DNA of 64,000 nucleotides from an uncultured Pontibacter sp. (GCF_947499215.1 NZ_CANMNI010000002.1:1054001-1118000), one strand, 5' to 3'; counted from the stretch's first letter, positions 8,748-17,189 are shown. Translations and numbers: made by a program. The notes: generated by a model from the letters alone, not told the origin.

Positions 8748-8870
8748 TAGGGTTTTGGCGAGACTCCTTTTGAGTGGCATAGCAGCGCTATGGCGCGATA
8801 AAGAGATGAAGCCAAGTTCCGAAAAATGCCCTTTGCAGCCCAATGAATAAATTTAAAATAGCCTCTTAGG
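8748..8870. repeat. Dispersed intergenic repeat, copy A
   Basis: 123 bp matching 27035-27157 without an obvious length difference. The core GCATAGCAGCGCTATGG (8777-8793) is identical in both copies and contains the inverted repeat CATAGC-AGC-GCTATG. The 29 bp before the core differ at about 8 positions. The tail shares TTTGCAGC and an AATT-rich end. The right edge overlaps the stop codon of suhB (8866-8868). Confidence 0.75.
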
Positions 8871-9669
8871 GAAGCGGCTCTTTCCAGTGCTCGGCTATGG
8901 TGTCGAACATTTCTTGATGGATGTTGCCGTTGCTGGCCACGATCTCCCGCCCAAAGATATAGTCCCCGTCTTCCATGAACTTGGAAACACGGCCACCCGC
9001 CTCCTGCACGATAATGGCACCGCCTGCCACATCCCAAGCATTCAGGTTGAACTCGAAGAAGCCCTCAAAACGTCCCGCTGCCACATACGCCAGATCCAAG
9101 GCTGCTGATCCGAGTCGGCGCACGCCATGCGACTTGGCCATAAAGCTACCCAACACCTGCAGGTACTGCTGCGTGAGCCCAAATTCATAATAAGGGAAAC
9201 CTGTGGCGATAAGCGAGTCTTTCAGCCCTTCGGCAGGCGACACCTTGATGGGGTTGTCGTTCAGGAAAGCCCCGCCGCCTTTGGTAGCATAGAAGCATTC
9301 GTCTTTGTTGATTTCGTACACGATGCCCAACACCACCTCGTCATCGTCGAGTAAGGCCACGCTTACTGAGAAAAGCGGCAAACCGTGTGTGAAGTTGGTG
9401 GTGCCATCCAGCGGGTCGATAATCCAGTTGAAGCGCTCGCCGCGGGTATTGTCGGTTTCCTCTTCGGTGATGAAGCCAGCCTCTGGCAGGAGCGTGCGCA
9501 GTGCATCCACCAGCTGTTGCTCTGCCTCCTTGTCCACGTAAGACACCAAATTGTTGAAGCCCTTCATCTCGACCCTGCTCTTGTCGAAGTTCTCGGCTTC
9601 GTGCTTGATGAAGGCTCCCACTCGTCTGACGATTACATTGGCATTCTGGCAAAGTTGCTGCAGGTTCAT
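8866..9669 (-). CDS. suhB: Inositol monophosphatase family protein (SuhB-like)
   Basis: A 267-residue cytosolic protein with the complete family signature. It has the metal-binding Glu pair (FITEEET), the DPLDGT motif in WIIDPLDGTTNFTHG, and the C-terminal NAWDVAGGAIIVQEAGG motif that supplies the last metal-ligand Asp. The enzyme is a Mg2+-dependent, Li+-sensitive phosphatase acting on inositol monophosphates or related sugar or nucleotide phosphates; the real substrate here is not determined. It is the last gene of a minus-strand operon with DUF4105, whose stop overlaps its ATG by 4 bp (translational coupling likely), and rsmI. Its stop codon sits inside a dispersed repeat. Confidence 0.93.
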   Translation of the reverse strand: MNLQQLCQNANVIVRRVGAFIKHEAENFDKSRVEMKGFNNLVSYVDKEAEQQLVDALRTLLPEAGFITEEETDNTRGERFNWIIDPLDGTTNFTHGLPLFSVSVALLDDDEVVLGIVYEINKDECFYATKGGGAFLNDNPIKVSPAEGLKDSLIATGFPYYEFGLTQQYLQVLGSFMAKSHGVRRLGSAALDLAYVAAGRFEGFFEFNLNAWDVAGGAIIVQEAGGRVSKFMEDGDYIFGREIVASNGNIHQEMFDTIAEHWKEPLP

Positions 9670-10904
9670 ATACGCTCTTTTATTTTGGGATTGGTGCTAC
9701 TTGCAGGGTTGACTTCCTTGGAAGCCCAAACCATATACGCGGCACGGAGGCCCAAGGCTAACACGATAGGGAAAACGGCGGTATGTAGTTGTTGTGGCCA
9801 AACGAGCCAAAGCAGCAGGGTAAGGCCTGCCAGCACAGCTGTTACCAGCATGTACTTCGGAAGCCAGTTAGGTGCCACGCGTCTGGCCAGAAAGGCCGCT
9901 GCTACCACATGGGTTGGTAGAGCCCACAGTAGGTTATAGTTATTGGCAGCCGCCTGATGGTCTGTGGCAAACCACAGCAGAAAGAGCAGTACTCCTAGCA
10001 GACCTGTTACAAGGAACAGGAATACATCGAAGGTGCGGCTGCGGGTTTTGCGCTTAAAATCAAAAAACGTGATGATTAGCACCACACCGAAAAACAGCCA
10101 CCACACCAGCACGGGGTTAAAGAGGCTTCCTGCGCTGGGCGCTGGCGGCGTGTTCTGGAAGATCACTTGCGGTGCTCCCACCAGCGGCACACGTTGTCCG
10201 CCTTGTGTAATGGTAGCGCTGGCAAAGCCCTCGGACAGGTAGTCGGGCAAGAACATGTATTCATAAGCCTCCGCTTTCTGGTCAATCGGCGCTCCCAAGG
10301 CAAGGTCTATTCCGAAATCGGACCAAGGCTGCGGCGGCAGGTATAGATCGATGATGTTGCGGAAGCTCATGTCTTGGTCAATGTGATCGATATCAAAGGC
10401 GACCTGCTTCGGGAAAGTGGCCTCAATGCCGTCCCGGATGCGGGTAGCGCAATTGTCGAAAAAGAAATCGTAGAGGTAGAAGCGGTTCTCAGGAAGGTAG
10501 TTGTGCGTCAGGAACTGCCAATACTGCTGCTTTTGGTCCTCCGTCAGGTTAAGCTGTTGCTCGTAGATGGAGCGGTTGTCCATGGTATAGCTGTAGGCGA
10601 AATCCTGAAAATAGGCAATGGAGAGCTTGTAGTTGAGCTTGCCCCGGATAAACTTGAGATAAAAACCCGGCTCGTTGAAGTCGAAGGTGCCGTAGTTGAA
10701 CACGATGTCCATACCGGAGACAGGGTCATTCACGCGCACGGCACTGTGGCCAAAGATGGCATACAACTCATCACCGGGAGAGCAGGTGATCAAACTGATC
10801 TTCGCCGTCGGTGACAGCCGTATGTCCTCAAACTGCGCCTGCGCCTGCAAAGTGACAAACAGCAGTGTAATAATCAGTGAAAGCTTTTTAAGGTATAGCT
10901 TCAT
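9666..10904 (-). CDS. DUF4105 (Lnb N-terminal periplasmic domain) membrane protein
   Basis: A 412-residue protein with a Sec signal peptide (MKLYLKKLSLIITLLFVTLQ, then AQA). The periplasmic domain has the NlpC/P60-like pattern expected of the Lnb N-terminal family: a His in GDELYAIFGHSAVRVND and a Cys in FFFDNCATRIRD. The C-terminal ~150 residues contain about five transmembrane helices. The catalytic-looking Cys and His suggest a papain-fold hydrolase or acyl-transfer role in the envelope, which is an inference. It is the middle gene of the rsmI-DUF4105-suhB operon, 27 bp after rsmI and overlapping suhB by 4 bp. Confidence 0.87.
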   Translation of the reverse strand: MKLYLKKLSLIITLLFVTLQAQAQFEDIRLSPTAKISLITCSPGDELYAIFGHSAVRVNDPVSGMDIVFNYGTFDFNEPGFYLKFIRGKLNYKLSIAYFQDFAYSYTMDNRSIYEQQLNLTEDQKQQYWQFLTHNYLPENRFYLYDFFFDNCATRIRDGIEATFPKQVAFDIDHIDQDMSFRNIIDLYLPPQPWSDFGIDLALGAPIDQKAEAYEYMFLPDYLSEGFASATITQGGQRVPLVGAPQVIFQNTPPAPSAGSLFNPVLVWWLFFGVVLIITFFDFKRKTRSRTFDVFLFLVTGLLGVLLFLLWFATDHQAAANNYNLLWALPTHVVAAAFLARRVAPNWLPKYMLVTAVLAGLTLLLWLVWPQQLHTAVFPIVLALGLRAAYMVWASKEVNPASSTNPKIKERI

Positions 10905-10931
10905 ATTTTCTTTATTCGTGTCGTGATCGAT

Positions 10932-11624
10932 TTACTTTGCCCCCGCCCCGGAAACAACGATCACAAACTCCCCTTTAATTGCTTTGGTTGTGAAAAGCTC
11001 GATCAGCTCGTCCAGCGTGCCGTTAACGGTTTCTTCAAACATCTTCGAGATTTCACGTGAAACAGAGGCCATGCGCTCTCCTCCAAAATATTCTTTGAAC
11101 TGTGTGAGCGTCTTGAGCAGACGGTGCGGCGATTCGTAAAAGATCATAGTGCGTTCTTCTTCAGCCAAACTGATCAAGCGCGTCTGACGGCCTTTTTTCA
11201 GAGGCAGAAATCCTTCGAAAGTAAAGCGATCGGTACTGAAACCCGACTTGACCAAAGCAGGCACAAAAGCGGTTGCTCCGGGCAGGCACTCTACCTTAAG
11301 ACCAGCCTTGAGGCACTCCCGCACTAACAAAAACCCGGGATCAGAAATTCCGGGAGTACCCGCATCTGAGATCAGGGCCATCACCTCACCGCCTTTCATA
11401 CGCTCCGCCAGATGGGCACTGGCCTTGTGTTCATTATGCAGGTGGTGACTGTGCATGCGCTTCTCTATACCTAAGTGCTGCAACAGCTTGCCGCTGGTGC
11501 GGGTGTCTTCGGCCAGAATAACGTCCACCTCCTTCAGCACGCGAATAGCCCGCAGCGTAATATCCTCCAAGTTACCAATGGGCGTCGGCACTAGGTATAG
11601 ATTGGTTTTTTCAGGTTCCTGCAT
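10932..11624 (-). CDS. rsmI: 16S rRNA (cytidine(1402)-2'-O)-methyltransferase
   Basis: A 230-residue SAM-dependent tetrapyrrole-methylase-fold protein. The N-terminal YLVPTPIGNLEDITLRA and the following LAEDTRTSGKLLQHL are hallmarks of RsmI; SDAGTPGISDPG is the SAM-binding loop. The enzyme 2'-O-methylates C1402 in the decoding centre of 16S rRNA. E. coli RsmI is longer (about 286) because of a C-terminal extension, and this shorter form is usual in Bacteroidota. It is the first gene of the operon with DUF4105 and suhB. A -7 element lies only 4 nt before the ATG, so the mRNA is probably leaderless. Confidence 0.95.
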   Translation of the reverse strand: MQEPEKTNLYLVPTPIGNLEDITLRAIRVLKEVDVILAEDTRTSGKLLQHLGIEKRMHSHHLHNEHKASAHLAERMKGGEVMALISDAGTPGISDPGFLLVRECLKAGLKVECLPGATAFVPALVKSGFSTDRFTFEGFLPLKKGRQTRLISLAEEERTMIFYESPHRLLKTLTQFKEYFGGERMASVSREISKMFEETVNGTLDELIELFTTKAIKGEFVIVVSGAGAK

Positions 11625-11628
11625 GTAG

Positions 11629-11636
11629 CAAAGATA
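11629..11636 (-). promoter_or_regulatory. -7 promoter element of rsmI, leaderless spacing
   Basis: TATCTTTG on the minus strand, followed by CTAC and the ATG at 11624. The fit to TAnnTTTG is perfect. With the element centred at -7, transcription would begin at or next to the start codon. Confidence 0.65.
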
Positions 11637-11696
11637 AGTAGATTAATGACAAAGGTATAGCCGCGGGCTTTCAGAAAAAGGCCATGCGAAAAAGAG

Positions 11697-11951
11697 CTAT
11701 ACTTCTGAAGCTAGTAGCTCGTCGGCAATCTGGTCAATGCGGCGGGCCAGTTTCTTGTCCTTATCTGTTACGGTATTGCCGGCGTCGTGTGTGGTCAGCT
11801 CGATCTCCACTTTGTTATATACATTGCTCCACCACGGGTGATGATTGAGCTCCTCAGCCACGTCGGCCACTTTGTTCATAAAAGCCATTGCTGCTCTAAA
11901 GTCCTTGAACTCAAAGCTGCGGGTGAGTTTATTTTCTTCTTCTTTCCACAT
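11697..11951 (-). CDS. phhB: 4a-hydroxytetrahydrobiopterin dehydratase (PCD)
   Basis: An 84-residue protein. ELNHHPWWSNVYNKVEIELTTHD is cut here to its key part ELNHHPWWSNVYN, the signature of pterin-4a-carbinolamine dehydratase with the two catalytic His residues. The enzyme dehydrates 4a-hydroxytetrahydrobiopterin to recycle the pterin cofactor of aromatic amino acid hydroxylases. No phenylalanine hydroxylase is visible in this window. The short length (PCDs are 95-115 residues) reflects a trimmed N-terminus. It is a single gene separated from rsmI by about 70 bp containing one AGGTATA motif. Confidence 0.9.
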   Translation of the reverse strand: MWKEEENKLTRSFEFKDFRAAMAFMNKVADVAEELNHHPWWSNVYNKVEIELTTHDAGNTVTDKDKKLARRIDQIADELLASEV

Positions 11952-12075
11952 AGGTTAGTTTCATTTTAAGGTATAAACGGACAGACACCTGATTAGATGG
12001 TTATGCCGGGTAACTACGTCAAAAATGCAGGCGTATAGGTATGGAACTGTCTGCAGGCAGCGACCACACTAAACT

Positions 12076-12945
12076 ATGAAAACTATGGCAAACAAACCAA
12101 AAGAACTACCCGCCCAGAAACAAGCAGAGCAACCGGGCAAAGAACATAAGATGACCCCGCAGCCCGAGTACATACGCGAAAATTACAAAGGCAGCGAGAA
12201 GCTGAAAGGCAAAAAAGCCCTGATTACAGGTGGCGACAGCGGTATAGGCCGTGCTGTGGCAGTACACTTCGCCCGCGAAGGAGCCGACGTGGCTATTGTA
12301 TATCTGAACGAAGACAAAGACGCCAAGGACACGCTGAAACTGATAGAAAATGAAGGACGCAAAGGCTTGATCATAGCCGGTGACATAGGCGACGAAGCTT
12401 TCTGCAAAAAAGCGGTGCAGCAAGCCGTGAAGGAGCTCGGCGGATTGGACATACTGGTCAACAACGCCGCCGAGCAGCATGAGCAAACGGATTTGAAAGA
12501 TATTTCGAAGGACCAGCTCCAGCGCACTTTTCAGACCAACATCTTCTCGATGTTCTACATGACCAAAGCGGCACTGGAGCACATAAATGAAGATGGCGCC
12601 ATTATCAACTCTACCTCCGTGACCTCCTACCGTGGCAGTGACCACCTCATGGATTACGCCTCTACCAAAGGTGCTATCACAGCCTTTACCCGTTCCCTAT
12701 CAGCCAATCTGGCCGAAAAGAAAATCCGCGTGAATGCCGTAGCGCCCGGCCCGATCTGGACACCGCTTATACCTGCCTCTTTTGATGAGAAGAAAGTAAA
12801 AGAATTCGGACAGAATGTGCCGCTGAAGCGTCCGGGACAGCCATCGGAAGTGGCACCAGCCTACGTGTTGCTTGCTTCAGAAGACGGCTCTTATATAACG
12901 GGCCAAGTGATACATGTGAATGGCGGCGAACAGGTAGGCAGCTAA
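12076..12945 (+). CDS. SDR family oxidoreductase, general-stress type
   Basis: A 289-residue short-chain dehydrogenase with a hydrophilic ~40-residue N-terminal extension typical of the YghA/YhdG/GSP39 subgroup. The Rossmann glycine motif is TGGDSGIGRAVA, then NNAAEQ, the catalytic Ser in NSTSVTSYRG, and the active-site YASTKGA (Tyr and Lys). The C-terminal INGGEQ-type end reads HVNGGEQ. Such enzymes reduce carbonyls with NAD(P)H; the substrate is unknown. Two start codons are possible (12076 and 12085). The following two genes encode small disordered proteins, which together suggest a stress or desiccation cluster (inference). Confidence 0.92.
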   Translation: MKTMANKPKELPAQKQAEQPGKEHKMTPQPEYIRENYKGSEKLKGKKALITGGDSGIGRAVAVHFAREGADVAIVYLNEDKDAKDTLKLIENEGRKGLIIAGDIGDEAFCKKAVQQAVKELGGLDILVNNAAEQHEQTDLKDISKDQLQRTFQTNIFSMFYMTKAALEHINEDGAIINSTSVTSYRGSDHLMDYASTKGAITAFTRSLSANLAEKKIRVNAVAPGPIWTPLIPASFDEKKVKEFGQNVPLKRPGQPSEVAPAYVLLASEDGSYITGQVIHVNGGEQVGS

Positions 12946-13021
12946 TCAGACTAAACCATAGCGGCCGAAATGGAGTAAAAACAGGTATGGCTCCCGAGCG
13001 GAGTATAATAAAGCTAGAACT

Positions 13022-13336
13022 ATGGAAAACAAAGAAAACGATAAAGAGAAGCAAGGTCAGTCTAACCACGGCACTGGTCCGAAAGACAGACCAGTGCGTG
13101 TCATAGAAGACGATACAACCGATCAGGAGTTCCGTGCGGGGCACATCATTCCGGGTGCTGATCCGCCCAAGAACGAGCACCAGCGCGGAGGTTTCGGCAA
13201 CCGCGACGGCAAAGAGGGCTTCGGCAGCGACACTGCCTCCGAAGGACCTTCCGCTACCGGTGTAAATGACTACGCCGACGACGGCACACCGCCACCTGAT
13301 AATATGCGAACCGAGGACGAAGGTCGCGGGACTTGA
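13022..13336 (+). CDS. Small disordered hydrophilic protein
   Basis: A 104-residue protein, very rich in Gly, Asp, Glu, Asn and Pro, with almost no aliphatic residues. It is predicted intrinsically disordered and has no signal peptide or membrane segment. Some phrases (FRAGHIIPGADPPKNEHQRG, GVNDYADDGTPPPDN) look like short conserved motifs but I do not recognise a named domain. It lies 76 bp after the SDR gene on the same strand. The composition resembles hydrophilin/LEA-like stress proteins; this is an inference from composition only. Confidence 0.65.
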   Translation: MENKENDKEKQGQSNHGTGPKDRPVRVIEDDTTDQEFRAGHIIPGADPPKNEHQRGGFGNRDGKEGFGSDTASEGPSATGVNDYADDGTPPPDNMRTEDEGRGT

Positions 13337-13426
13337 TTTTGAGGAGAACAGAATTTTACTCGAGGTGTAGCCGCATGCAGGTATAGTGCCGGGGCGGCTT
13401 GCCCATTTTATTTTTAACTTAATTAC

Positions 13427-13433
13427 AAGGAGG
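13427..13433 (+). promoter_or_regulatory. Unusually strong Shine-Dalgarno site
   Basis: AAGGAGG sits 7 nt before the ATG at 13441. Bacteroidota genes mostly lack such sites, so this supports the small gene being real and well translated. Confidence 0.7.
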
Positions 13434-13440
13434 ACACATT

Positions 13441-13680
13441 ATGCCATCATATAAGCATACCCAGCCTGGAGGAGAGAATTCAGGAAATCCAACAGGTAAG
13501 GGCCAAGACAAGTCGGCTGGTGGTAAGCCAGTAGATCCGAACAGCACACGTGCTGAAAATGAGGAGTTGGAAAAGAAGTATACCGTGGACGATGCGGATG
13601 AGACAGGGGCGAACGTACGCACCAATAATCCGAACCGTAACCACAACAAGCCGGGAATAGACAATAATAAGTATAACTAA
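13441..13680 (+). CDS. Small disordered hydrophilic protein
   Basis: A 79-residue protein rich in Asn, Gly, Lys, Asp and Glu, with no hydrophobic core, signal peptide or cysteine. It ends NNPNRNHNKPGIDNNKYN. Its start is fixed by a near-perfect Shine-Dalgarno sequence. A strong terminator follows within 20 bp of the stop. Composition is similar to its neighbour at 13022-13336 but I see no clear sequence identity between them. Function unknown; a dehydration or osmotic-stress role is an inference from composition and from the adjacent general-stress-type SDR. Confidence 0.72.
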   Translation: MPSYKHTQPGGENSGNPTGKGQDKSAGGKPVDPNSTRAENEELEKKYTVDDADETGANVRTNNPNRNHNKPGIDNNKYN

Positions 13681-13698
13681 GCTTAATAAGCTGAAAGG

Positions 13699-13734
13699 AA
13701 TAGCACCTGCTCTAAAAACAGGTGCTATTTTTTT
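13699..13734 (+). terminator. Rho-independent terminator
   Basis: AATAGCACCTG pairs with CAGGTGCTATT (11 bp) and is followed by TTTTT. It closes the small-gene cluster. Confidence 0.87.
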
Positions 13735-13772
13735 AGCACTTCCAAACCGACTCAGACCAGACGCATCCCGCC

Positions 13773-14468
13773 ATGGCCCGATACGCGATCAGTGACATAC
13801 ACGGCTGCGCCCGCACCTTCAAAACGCTCGTGCTCGATCAGCTGCAGCTCAAAAAGACTGACGAACTATACCTGCTCGGCGATTATGTGAATAAGGGGCC
13901 CGATAGCAAAGGTGTGCTCGACTTTATCATCCACCTCCAGAAACAGCAATACCAAGTACACTGCTTGCGCGGCAACCACGACCAGATGCTAATCAAAGCC
14001 GCCTCTAAAGGCGAGTCAGCACTCAACCTCTCGGAGCCTGAGAAGCAAATGGTGCTGCAAAACTTCGGGATGAGCGATTTTAAAAAGCTTCCCATCCCCT
14101 ACGCCAGCTTTATCGACTCTCTCCCCTACTACCTCGAACTGTCGGACTACTTTTTGGTGCACGCCGGCTTCGACTTCCACCAAACCGACCTCTTCAGCGA
14201 CAAAGAGGCCATGCTGAATATCAGACACTTCGAAGTGGACTGGAAGCGCATTGATAATAAGCGACTCGTGCACGGCCATACCCCCACGGCTTTGCACACT
14301 ATCAAAAAAAATGTTGCACACCAAAACGCCCGAATCAACCTTGATGCGGGTTGCGTTTACTACAAAAACGCCGCCTATGGCAACCTGATAGCATTGGATT
14401 TAGATACTAATTTATTGAATATTCAGTGCAATTTAGACCGCCCCTATGCAGTTCGCAGAAAGAGCTGA
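13773..14468 (+). CDS. PPP-family serine/threonine metallophosphatase
   Basis: A 231-residue cytosolic phosphoesterase. The metal-binding motifs are in order: DIHG (residues 8-11), GDYVNKGPDS, RGNHDQM, LVHAGFDF and LVHGHTP. These place it with the bacterial PrpA/PrpB-like PPP phosphatases, which use two metal ions to hydrolyse phosphoserine, phosphothreonine or other phosphomonoesters. The second motif departs from the usual GDxVDRG: Asn and Lys replace Asp and Arg, and the Arg normally contacts phosphate. The first GD pair that binds metal is kept. It reads as a monocistronic gene. Substrate unknown; bis(nucleosyl)tetraphosphatase activity is an alternative. Confidence 0.88.
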   Translation: MARYAISDIHGCARTFKTLVLDQLQLKKTDELYLLGDYVNKGPDSKGVLDFIIHLQKQQYQVHCLRGNHDQMLIKAASKGESALNLSEPEKQMVLQNFGMSDFKKLPIPYASFIDSLPYYLELSDYFLVHAGFDFHQTDLFSDKEAMLNIRHFEVDWKRIDNKRLVHGHTPTALHTIKKNVAHQNARINLDAGCVYYKNAAYGNLIALDLDTNLLNIQCNLDRPYAVRRKS

Positions 14469-14874
14469 TAATTAAATGTTTAAATCATTATAATTGCTGA
14501 TTACGAATATGTAAATTATTGTAAAAACAGTGCTATTTTAGTGCAATTTGTAAAAAGCCAATAAAAAAAATAACAATAATTGCATGGATTTTTATATCCT
14601 AATAGCTAATATTGCCTTATATAAATAAAGAATTATACTTATTTATTTAAAGGCAAAACAAAATTCACAAATATTTCAGATGCGGTAAAGCCACTCAAAA
14701 AAGTGGATTGACTACTTATTGTCTTATAAGTAGTTAGAATATGCTGCAAGGTTTTTTTAGGCAAGATCAGTGCTAAAAATAACCCGAAAAGTATAGTGAC
14801 TTTGACCGTAAGGTGGCCTTCCGCTCCTGAATGGGGCTTTCATCCTGAATTTTCTAATTTTTTCCGTTTTCTAT
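14469..14874. other. AT-rich intergenic region upstream of T9SS gene
   Basis: About 400 bp with no supported gene. It holds two small hairpins: CCACT/AGTGG (14691-14706) and a 9-bp stem ACTACTTAT/ATAAGTAGT with a 6-nt loop (14711-14734). The latter could be a terminator-like or regulatory structure. No T-tract follows it and no clear -7/-33 pair is seen. Confidence 0.5.
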
Positions 14875-17118
14875 ATGAAACACTTCTACAACCTATCTTC
14901 GGCTGCTAACACCCTGCAGTCAACTACTTCGGCCTTGGGAACGGCTTTAAGTGGTAAAATCATTTCGTTACTGTTCGTTTGCTTTTTCCTGCTGGTAAGT
15001 GGGGAGAGCATGGGGCAGGGTGGGGTAACTGTTTATAATAATCCATTTACAACCCAAGCGCAACAGAATGCAACTGCGAGCTTAACTAAAGGTTTAGGGC
15101 CAACATATCCAAGTGGGGAATTGACAATAGAGACAACAGGATCGGGAACGAATGGAGGTTACCAAGGGTGGATTTACATATCTACAAACTATCAAGCTAA
15201 AATAGGGTATTCTTATACTTTTGCTTTAAATGCGAGGGTTAGCGGTAGTGGAACAAATAAAAATGGGGCATTTTCTGTAAAAGTTGGTAGCGATGCTACT
15301 AATTTTTCTACTGGGGGAGTGGTAGTGATTCCAACTACTGAGCTGAGTGATAACAATACCACCATGCAGAATTTCATTTCCTCCTCTATGCAATTTGCAA
15401 GTCAGCAAACATTGGTTGTCGCAATCTATATCAATGGAAGTCGTAATAACGCAGCCATTCACTTTGATGACATTGTAATTACAGAAACATGCGCTCCGGC
15501 AGCGCCACAGGTAACATCGGCAGCCACTTGTGCTTCGTCAGGGAGTTTGACGTTAAGTGCCACCGGCGCTACTGGGAGTGATTATTACCGTTGGTACAGA
15601 GTGGCAGAGGGAGGTACTGCTATAGCTGGCCAAAACGGTCCTCAGTATACCACTGAAGTTCTGACACAAACGACTACATATTATGTGTCAATTGTAAACG
15701 GTGTTGTTGATTGTGAGAGCCGAAGAGTACCTGTTACTGCTAGTATCGCCAAGCTTACGGCCCCTACAGTTACATCAGATGCACAATGTAGTAATGGCGC
15801 GCGCACCATTACATTTACTGCAAGTGGTGCAGGGGCAAATGAAGATTATAGATGGTATAATAGCAGTGATGTCCCAGTAGCAACAGGTTCAACGATAACT
15901 CGTTCAACTAACACGCAAGGTGATCCGGGGGTTTATTATGTTGTTAAGTTTAGCACTGTTACGGCAGGATGCGAAAGTGATAAAACCTACTTAGTCGTAC
16001 CTACTAATGATCCGACTCCAAGTAAGCCTGCAAATTTGACAGCTAGCCGTTGCGTGGGTGGTTCATTAACTATTGAGCCTGTTGCTGAATTAGGTATGAC
16101 ATATAGATGGTATAACTCAAGCGGGCAATATTTAGCGGATGGTTTAACTTACACGATAGCATCAGTAAGTAGTGGTACCACGACTTACAGTTACAGGAAA
16201 GTAAACACTGCCACAGGTTGTATGAGCGATCCGGCTACAGTAACAGTTACAGGAGCTTCTGCTATTGCTGCAACAGGAGATATCGTGCAGCCTGAAAACC
16301 CTGTTGTTGGCCAACCTGCCACATTTAGTTTTACATCTAACATTCCGGCACAAGAAATAGCGTCATATCAATGGTTCTATCATGAAACTGGCAGCTCTGC
16401 TGACACTTGGGTGAGAGCAGCTAACACTCCTAATTTAACCTTTGGCTCAATGCCCGGGAATATTGATGGTGTTAAAGTAGAGCTAACGGTTAGCGAACAA
16501 AATGCTGCATGTTACACTAATTTGCTTTCCAACAGAATCTATGAAATTAGCAATGCCAGTATCACCCCCCTCCCAGTAGAACTCATTTCCTTCAATGCGC
16601 AGCGCCATACCCAAGGGGTAAACCTAACTTGGGTAACCGCATCGGAGTTGGATAACAAAGGGTTTGAGGTGCAGGTGTCAACCGACAGCAGAAACTTTAC
16701 GACTATTGGATTTGTGGAAAGCAAAGTAGGAACCACTGTCCTGAAGCAGTACTACAACTTCCTCGATACCAAAGCCGTGTCTGGTACGCGTTACTACCGC
16801 TTGAAGCAGATCGACTTCGATGGTAAAAGTGCCTTCTCGAATATTAAGGCGGTTTCGCTGAACGGCAACAACGGTGTAATAGCCGCATATCCAAATCCAT
16901 TTGATGATGTAGTAATCGTAACGCTAAATGGAACAGAGGCCCGTAATGTGCATGTCATCCTGACAAATACGATGGGTAAAGTAGTGCACGAGAGCTTGGA
17001 AGAAACTTCCGGTAACTCTATCAGCGTAGATATGACAAAGGCAGCGGCTAAAGGTATGTACATGCTGCACGTGATGGATAATGGCTCCAAGCATGTTTTC
17101 AAATTGATGAAGCGCTAA
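14875..17118 (+). CDS. T9SS-exported Ig-like domain surface protein
   Basis: A 747-residue secreted protein. The N-terminus has an extended polar region before the hydrophobic core (IISLLFVCFFLLVSG), then a jelly-roll-like cargo domain to about residue 205. Two to three Ig-like repeats follow, with paired Cys and the phrase TTTYYVSIVNG. A fibronectin-like region beginning LPVELISFNA leads to the type A T9SS sorting domain, which starts at AAYPNPFDDVV and ends FKLMKR. The cargo part is AT-rich; from about 16,560 the DNA turns GC-richer and codon use matches housekeeping neighbours. Cargo function is unknown; adhesion or carbohydrate binding is possible. It is convergent with the next T9SS gene and shares a terminator. 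Confidence 0.9.
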   Translation: MKHFYNLSSAANTLQSTTSALGTALSGKIISLLFVCFFLLVSGESMGQGGVTVYNNPFTTQAQQNATASLTKGLGPTYPSGELTIETTGSGTNGGYQGWIYISTNYQAKIGYSYTFALNARVSGSGTNKNGAFSVKVGSDATNFSTGGVVVIPTTELSDNNTTMQNFISSSMQFASQQTLVVAIYINGSRNNAAIHFDDIVITETCAPAAPQVTSAATCASSGSLTLSATGATGSDYYRWYRVAEGGTAIAGQNGPQYTTEVLTQTTTYYVSIVNGVVDCESRRVPVTASIAKLTAPTVTSDAQCSNGARTITFTASGAGANEDYRWYNSSDVPVATGSTITRSTNTQGDPGVYYVVKFSTVTAGCESDKTYLVVPTNDPTPSKPANLTASRCVGGSLTIEPVAELGMTYRWYNSSGQYLADGLTYTIASVSSGTTTYSYRKVNTATGCMSDPATVTVTGASAIAATGDIVQPENPVVGQPATFSFTSNIPAQEIASYQWFYHETGSSADTWVRAANTPNLTFGSMPGNIDGVKVELTVSEQNAACYTNLLSNRIYEISNASITPLPVELISFNAQRHTQGVNLTWVTASELDNKGFEVQVSTDSRNFTTIGFVESKVGTTVLKQYYNFLDTKAVSGTRYYRLKQIDFDGKSAFSNIKAVSLNGNNGVIAAYPNPFDDVVIVTLNGTEARNVHVILTNTMGKVVHESLEETSGNSISVDMTKAAAKGMYMLHVMDNGSKHVFKLMKR

Positions 17119-17136
17119 GTCTTATACAGCAATAAA

Positions 17137-17174
17137 TAAAAAGGGGCTGCCTACATTGGCAGCCCCTTTTTATT
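17137..17174. terminator. Bidirectional terminator between two T9SS genes
   Basis: AAAAGGGGCTGCC pairs with GGCAGCCCCTTTT (13 bp), with A- and T-tracts on both sides. It serves both convergent genes. Confidence 0.88.
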
Positions 17175-17189
17175 TGTTTAGAGCAGATA

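Noticed and set aside
14711-14734. 9-bp hairpin before the first T9SS gene, as a terminator
   Set aside because: It is AT-only in the stem, has no T-tract, and lies 240 bp past the upstream stop codon.
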